NCBI RefSeq assembly: GCF_037975245.1
Contig: NC_092566.1
Span: forward strand, 16,095,001 to 16,159,000
DNA length: 64,000 bases
Direction of reading: 5' to 3'
Origin: Apostichopus japonicus
Lineage: Eukaryota; Echinodermata; Holothuroidea; Aspidochirotida; Stichopodidae
Shown: positions 59,813 through 64,000 of the stretch, piece after piece
How positions within the stretch are numbered: position 1 is the stretch's first letter
Layout: each line of letters begins with the position of its first letter
Position numbers and translations under genes: made by a program
The notes under the pieces: model-generated
The model's database searches: none
What the model was told of the DNA's origin: nothing
The model's input: the letters and a program-made list of their open reading frames with translations, nothing else

Positions 59813-60930
59813 GTAAGTTACACAGTATTCAGTGTGGATTGCAAGCGTACGGTCATTTCAGTTGTCAGCTCGTCATGTAAAGAGATAACTGAAAACATCA
59901 TAAGTTGCACGGCTCTCAGATGAAAATGCACTAAATTACTTTCCCATACAAGCCATTATCCAGGCATATCTATTCCTTTGATGATTTTTTTTTTTTTTTT
60001 TTGGGGGTAATTTTTTGGGTACTTTTTGAGATTTCAAATTCTCAAATCAATTTTTGTAGGCAGATGCTGATTGTAAATTGATCATGAATTTATGACATCC
60101 ATGCCCAGGTAGGAACGGGACAGATGGGAATGAGGTGATCATTAGGGTGTCAACTGTGGTAACCCCGGGTAACCACGTACAGGTAATTTATGGGTTATAT
60201 AAGGGTGTGATGCAGGTTCCACTAATTGGAGGGTATATAGCTAGTGATAGGTACCTATATCCTTGCAGATAAGATGTGAGTGTTATAAATGCACGTTTGC
60301 TGAAACCTTAATTGCTAACATATGCTGTTGCTGGCTTTATCACTGGTTGAGGTTTGAAGCGTCTACATGCTTTAGATAGCTTACAGAAGACGACGATGAC
60401 TATTGCTAACATCACATCTATACAGTATATACTGTACACTAATGTGACTTCACACAATACAGTACACATAAAGTATGCTGTAAAACTTTACTTGTGTAGA
60501 GCTAACCTTACCTCATCAATTGCAAAGGTAACAAATTGAAATTTGGGAGCAAAAACTTCAAACATGAAGATTAACATCCATCTGCCTGATGGTTTAACAA
60601 GTTACTGTAACTAACATGTTTTATAACAAATTATGAGATAGGTGATCAACAACTGTTGGTTTTAGAAATTGCAGATTTACATTTTGAGAATTCAGAAAGT
60701 GCCTTATAAAATGGGTCAAATGTGTGCAGAAGTTTGATTCGAATGAAATTTTCAATTCGGCAATGTGCATACAGTAACTTTGTACATGAACACCAAAGAG
60801 GGAAACAATTTTAATGGGATGTACAGCCAACACTAGAGGTAACTGCTTTGACTACGACAAGGGTGGTTGGCAAAAAAAAGTGGAAAAGTAATGTGGAGAC
60901 AGATGAGCTGAAGAGACGGCTAAGTTGACA

Positions 60931-60984
60931 CTGTGACATCACTTCCTGTCTAACACACTGTGACATCACTTCCTGTCTAACGCA
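60931..60984 (+). repeat. 27-bp tandem duplication with ETS/bZIP-like core
   Basis: Two copies of CTGTGACATCACTTCCTGTC plus TAAC(A/G)CA, differing at one base. Each copy has TGACATCA (CRE/AP-1-like) abutting ACTTCCTG (reverse of CAGGAAGT, an ETS site). Confidence 0.9.
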
Positions 60985-61838
60985 CATAAACCTTGTCGAG
61001 TTAAAGTTCTGATGTCCAGAGAAAAATCTTACACCATATATGTCAAGGTTCATCAACAATCTAGAAAAACATATTTTTGCCACACCATTTGTTGTTCTTC
61101 CCCCTGGTGCGGATATGGCATGCCTCCTTTAAATTCGACAGTTTCCCAGTAAATTTTTTAGCGGCCACACAAACTATGCAGGAGGTGAAACAGGCAACCG
61201 TTTCTTGTCTGCTAACTTCAACTTGTTTATCATTTTCTAACCAGTGGAATGTTTTTCATTACTTCACTTCCAGAAAAATGATTTATCCTGGAACAAAACA
61301 ACTAGTGCATCAAAAGAATTCTCTTCTTTTTTTTCTTGTTTTACTAAGGAGGGCCTAAGAAAAAAAAACTTGATGAAATGTTAAGAAAAACAAAAAAAAA
61401 CAGTTTTGCTGCAGAGAACCTGGAAAAAATCGGGGAGAACTAAACGTTATAAATAGGGTTCCTCTGTCATGTGTACACCTCATACATAGCACAAGCTTCC
61501 TGTCAAACTAAAGGGGATACCAATAAAACTTGCGAGAAAATAAACATCAGTAAAAATTCCTTGTCCTCATCCACAAACAAAATAAGTGGTTAAAGAGAAC
61601 ATACATATCACATTGGAAAGCAAATTTATCTTGCATCTAGATAAAGGATGCCAGTGTGCCACGTTATTGGTTAATCCCTTAGACGAAACCGAACTTGTCA
61701 GGTTTCTGAATGGTCGATTTCGAACAAGAGGGCGGTGACCTTAGAGAGGGCTATTTGGGTGGGGGAGGGGGGATGCATTGCAAGAACTATACCAGTACAT
61801 TGGCTAGGGTAGATCGAAGTGTGTATGGAAAGGAGACA

Positions 61839-61881
61839 GGGTGGGTGGGTGGGGTGGGTTGGTCGGTGGGTGGGTGGGTGG
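61839..61881 (+). repeat. (GGTG)n tract, quadruplex type
   Basis: GGGTGGGTGGGTGGGGTGGG followed by further GGTGGGT repeats gives many GGG runs. Confidence 0.9.
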
Positions 61882-62372
61882 GTATATTGGAGGAATGAAG
61901 TACAGTAAATCTCTCTATTTTGTTCTTCATTGCCTTTTTTTGGTATCCTGCCTTTTCATTAATCTTTGTCAAAACAAAAAAATGTAGGAACTGAAAAATG
62001 GCATAATTTATTCCCAACTTCCTCCTCTTCCGAGTGATTTTTAGATGAATTGCTTTCCCTCTCCAAAACAGTGCTCAGTCCTTAAACTACACTTATTTTG
62101 CCGACATCTACAACTGTCAACAAATTCCCAACCAAAGCCTTTCCTGATTGATTCTTATCTAGATATGTTCTAATGTAGAGCAGAAGATGATCCTTTCCAA
62201 TTTAAGCAAAAAAAAAAAAAAAAAGACGTACAATATATATATAGGTATGCCACTGGCAGACGGCAAAATCAACTATCAAAGTAACAGAGAGAAAGCTGCA
62301 TTAATGTTTTATTGCACCCACGAAGCCCTGCTCTTCTTAATCTCCGCTAACAGTGTCTGTTTATAATCACAG

Positions 62373-62502
62373 TTTGCCCTCCTTCATTGACCATAAAAGT
62401 CACTCCTTCTCTGTCAGTGATAAATGGAAACCGTACCCTCCGATTCCCTCAATCTCGGTGTGAAACCTCGGGAAAGACTACGCAGCCTTCCCAGTCATCT
62501 AA
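62373..62502 (+). CDS. Possible exon, loosely Ig-like
   Basis: The segment lies between an acceptor (tgtctgtttataatcacag) and a donor (TCTAA|gtacgt): 2 leading bases, 42 codons, 2 trailing bases. It is the only open frame: CPPSLTIKVTPSLSVINGNR then TLRFPQSRCETSGKTTQPSQ. The layout V-x-P-S-L-S-V-x-x-G-x-x-x-L-x-F...C resembles the A'-B strands of an Ig-like domain, but there is no second half to confirm it. Entry phase is 1. The minus strand also reads an Ig-like phrase here (PFITDREGVTFMVNEGGQTV) but stops soon and lacks a donor. Treat strand and identity as open. Confidence 0.3.
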
Positions 62503-64000
62503 GTACGTATGGCCTACTGAAACTAGGTCTTTGTTACCTACACATACATGTTGGGTGTTTTTTGTTTTTTTTATAATACAAAGCTTTGCATAACTACCAA
62601 CAATTCAACGACAAAAAGTGCAATGTCCTAGCTTACCAGGGTAAAAAGAACAGTTGTTAATGGCATGTTTTGCCACTTTTTTGTTTTGTTTTTTTACGTA
62701 AATTATTCTCTCAGTATATATTGTAGCTGACAGCTCGTACAGATATTCGGTACCTGGAGTTTGTTTAAACGTGGAAATAATCAATGTGGAAAATAATATC
62801 GTCATTGATTTCTGGACAGTATAGAAAAGAAATTATGGAATATTTGAAAAACGAACAGCTTAATGGCAGAGGTGGCTGTGAACCTAGGGAGATGGGAAAC
62901 GCGAAGGCTCGGAGGAGCGAACGCACTCTGCATTACTGTACCGTATTTTAAGCTGCACACCCCAGTAATGTAAACAAACTCTCAGGGAAAATAGACTATT
63001 TCCATCAAATCATTACTGTACCAAAATGATATATCACTTTAAAGCAAATGTGAATTTGATACAAAACTTGAGGAATTACATGTTACAGTTATTCTTAGGC
63101 GATCCATAGGATTAACGGCAAAACCTTTCTGGCTCAATTAATTAAAAGTCCTCGAGAGAAGAATTGCACTTTAGGAAAGGGGGATGGAGGGTTAAGAGGG
63201 GGGAGGTGATGAGGGAGAGGGAGTGAGGGAGATGAAGGTGGGTAGAAAGCAGAATAATACCAAAAACTGACTGAGTTATCAGGAATATGTATTAAATCCT
63301 GGGAAAGATAACCAAGTGTAAAATGAGGTTCAAGTGTTTATAGTAGTTTTGATTATAAATGTCTAAAGTGTACTTAACTTCATAAAATAGCATTTTTTTA
63401 CAGCCCTTCCCTTGTGACACTGACCTCTTTTATTGAATATATAGCGATCAGTATTACAATTAAACTAGTCACAAAAGCTAAGCGTTTTTGTCAGACTGAT
63501 TTTTTTTTTGTCAGACCGATATGAAGAGAAGAGTGCATTTGTTCGGAGAAGACAGGTATGAAAAAAGAGGAATAACAGATCTATTATATAGACTGAGTCT
63601 ATAGAAAGTCTCTCTTTTTTAGAAGTTCAACATCAGAGAAGTACTTCAAAAGTGTCAAAGGGATATATAGAGCTTAGTGTGTGCAGGAGAGTTTGCCATA
63701 GTTGGTCTCCAGAGCAGTAACTGCATTTACGTTTCAACATGGAATTGCCCTGACTTTACACAAGGTACACACGCATTGCCATGCACAAACCGTTCAATTT
63801 TGACAGCTTAATTTTCAGAGATATGTCTGTGTATATGAGACAATGAGCTAATTGTATGGATTCTTTTGTCTCGGTCATGACCCTAAAAGAAAACAAAATA
63901 CTTACATGAAAACAAGAAAATGCCATCATGTTATGGAAGGGGGCATTAAGGCACAGAAGGATCCTTATTGTGCAGGAAAGAGCTGTACATAGAAAAAAGG
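62503..64000. other. AT-rich end of window, no gene recognised
   Basis: A purine-rich patch (63178-63245, GGGAGGTGATGAGGGAGAGG type) and several ATTACTGTACC motifs near 62930-63015 are the only structure seen. Confidence 0.4.

Larger units (their letters stand above)
58164..62372. other. AT-rich stretch between candidate exons
   Basis: Contains (ATATC)5 at 58893-58920, a T20/G5 junction near 59980-60006, the 27-bp duplication at 60931, and (GGTG)n at 61839-61881. No further gene supported. Confidence 0.4.

Noticed and set aside
1-64000. tRNA, rRNA, snRNA and familiar microRNA sequences
   Set aside because: Looked for B-box (GGTTCGANTCC), U1/U6 starts and common miRNA seeds by eye on both strands; nothing convincing. 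A tRNAscan or Rfam run would be decisive.

Overview
The window is AT-rich, intron-rich animal DNA and not bacterial or viral. Support for this: no long uninterrupted reading frames, short exon-sized open segments with good GT/AG splice signals, many microsatellites and minisatellites, homopolymer A/T/G/C tracts, and a PIF/Harbinger-like MITE. The sequence alone does not name the species. A marine invertebrate or invertebrate deuterostome would fit, but that is an impression. No rRNA, tRNA, CRISPR array, operon or complete protein-coding gene could be identified.

Region by region. (1) Positions 1-16.5 kb hold the best-supported gene, on the minus strand. Two exons (11408-11234, then 7325-7207) join in perfect phase into one I-set immunoglobulin domain. 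A third exon (1520-1320) is phase-compatible; it supplies the last Ig strand, a juxtamembrane stretch, one transmembrane helix and the start of a cytoplasmic tail. The product is a single-pass Ig-family surface protein. Its 5' exons and the end of its tail are not certain; a weak signal-peptide exon candidate lies at 16503-16443. The intron that splits the Ig domain carries three unrelated tandem arrays (25-28 bp, about 100 bp and about 41 bp units). (2) Positions 17-29 kb are mostly non-coding, with an inverted pair of tetranucleotide arrays, one splice-flanked open segment (23010-23133), and a CpG-rich block (27.66-28.29 kb) with a GC-flanked TATA box. (3) Positions 28.98-30.87 kb are a large 29/31-bp minisatellite with higher-order structure. 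A 405-bp TIR element is inserted in it, and the uninserted version of the same site survives in a neighbouring repeat copy. (4) Positions 31-36 kb contain several CpG-bearing unique blocks and a good TATA promoter/first-exon candidate at 35422-35700 on the plus strand. (5) Positions 36-64 kb contain scattered plus-strand exon candidates (42472-42676, 46517-46666, 51124-51367, 57197-57306, 57924-58163, 59774-59812, 62373-62502). Each is backed only by splice signals and an open frame. Between them lie a 500-bp pyrimidine tract, a 201-bp tandem duplication, G-quadruplex-type runs and AT repeats.

How the parts work together: only the minus-strand Ig/transmembrane exons form a coherent product. 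The plus-strand candidates may belong to one or more genes starting near 35.45 kb or 57.9 kb. Some are phase-compatible with each other, but I recognise no family, so function is left open.
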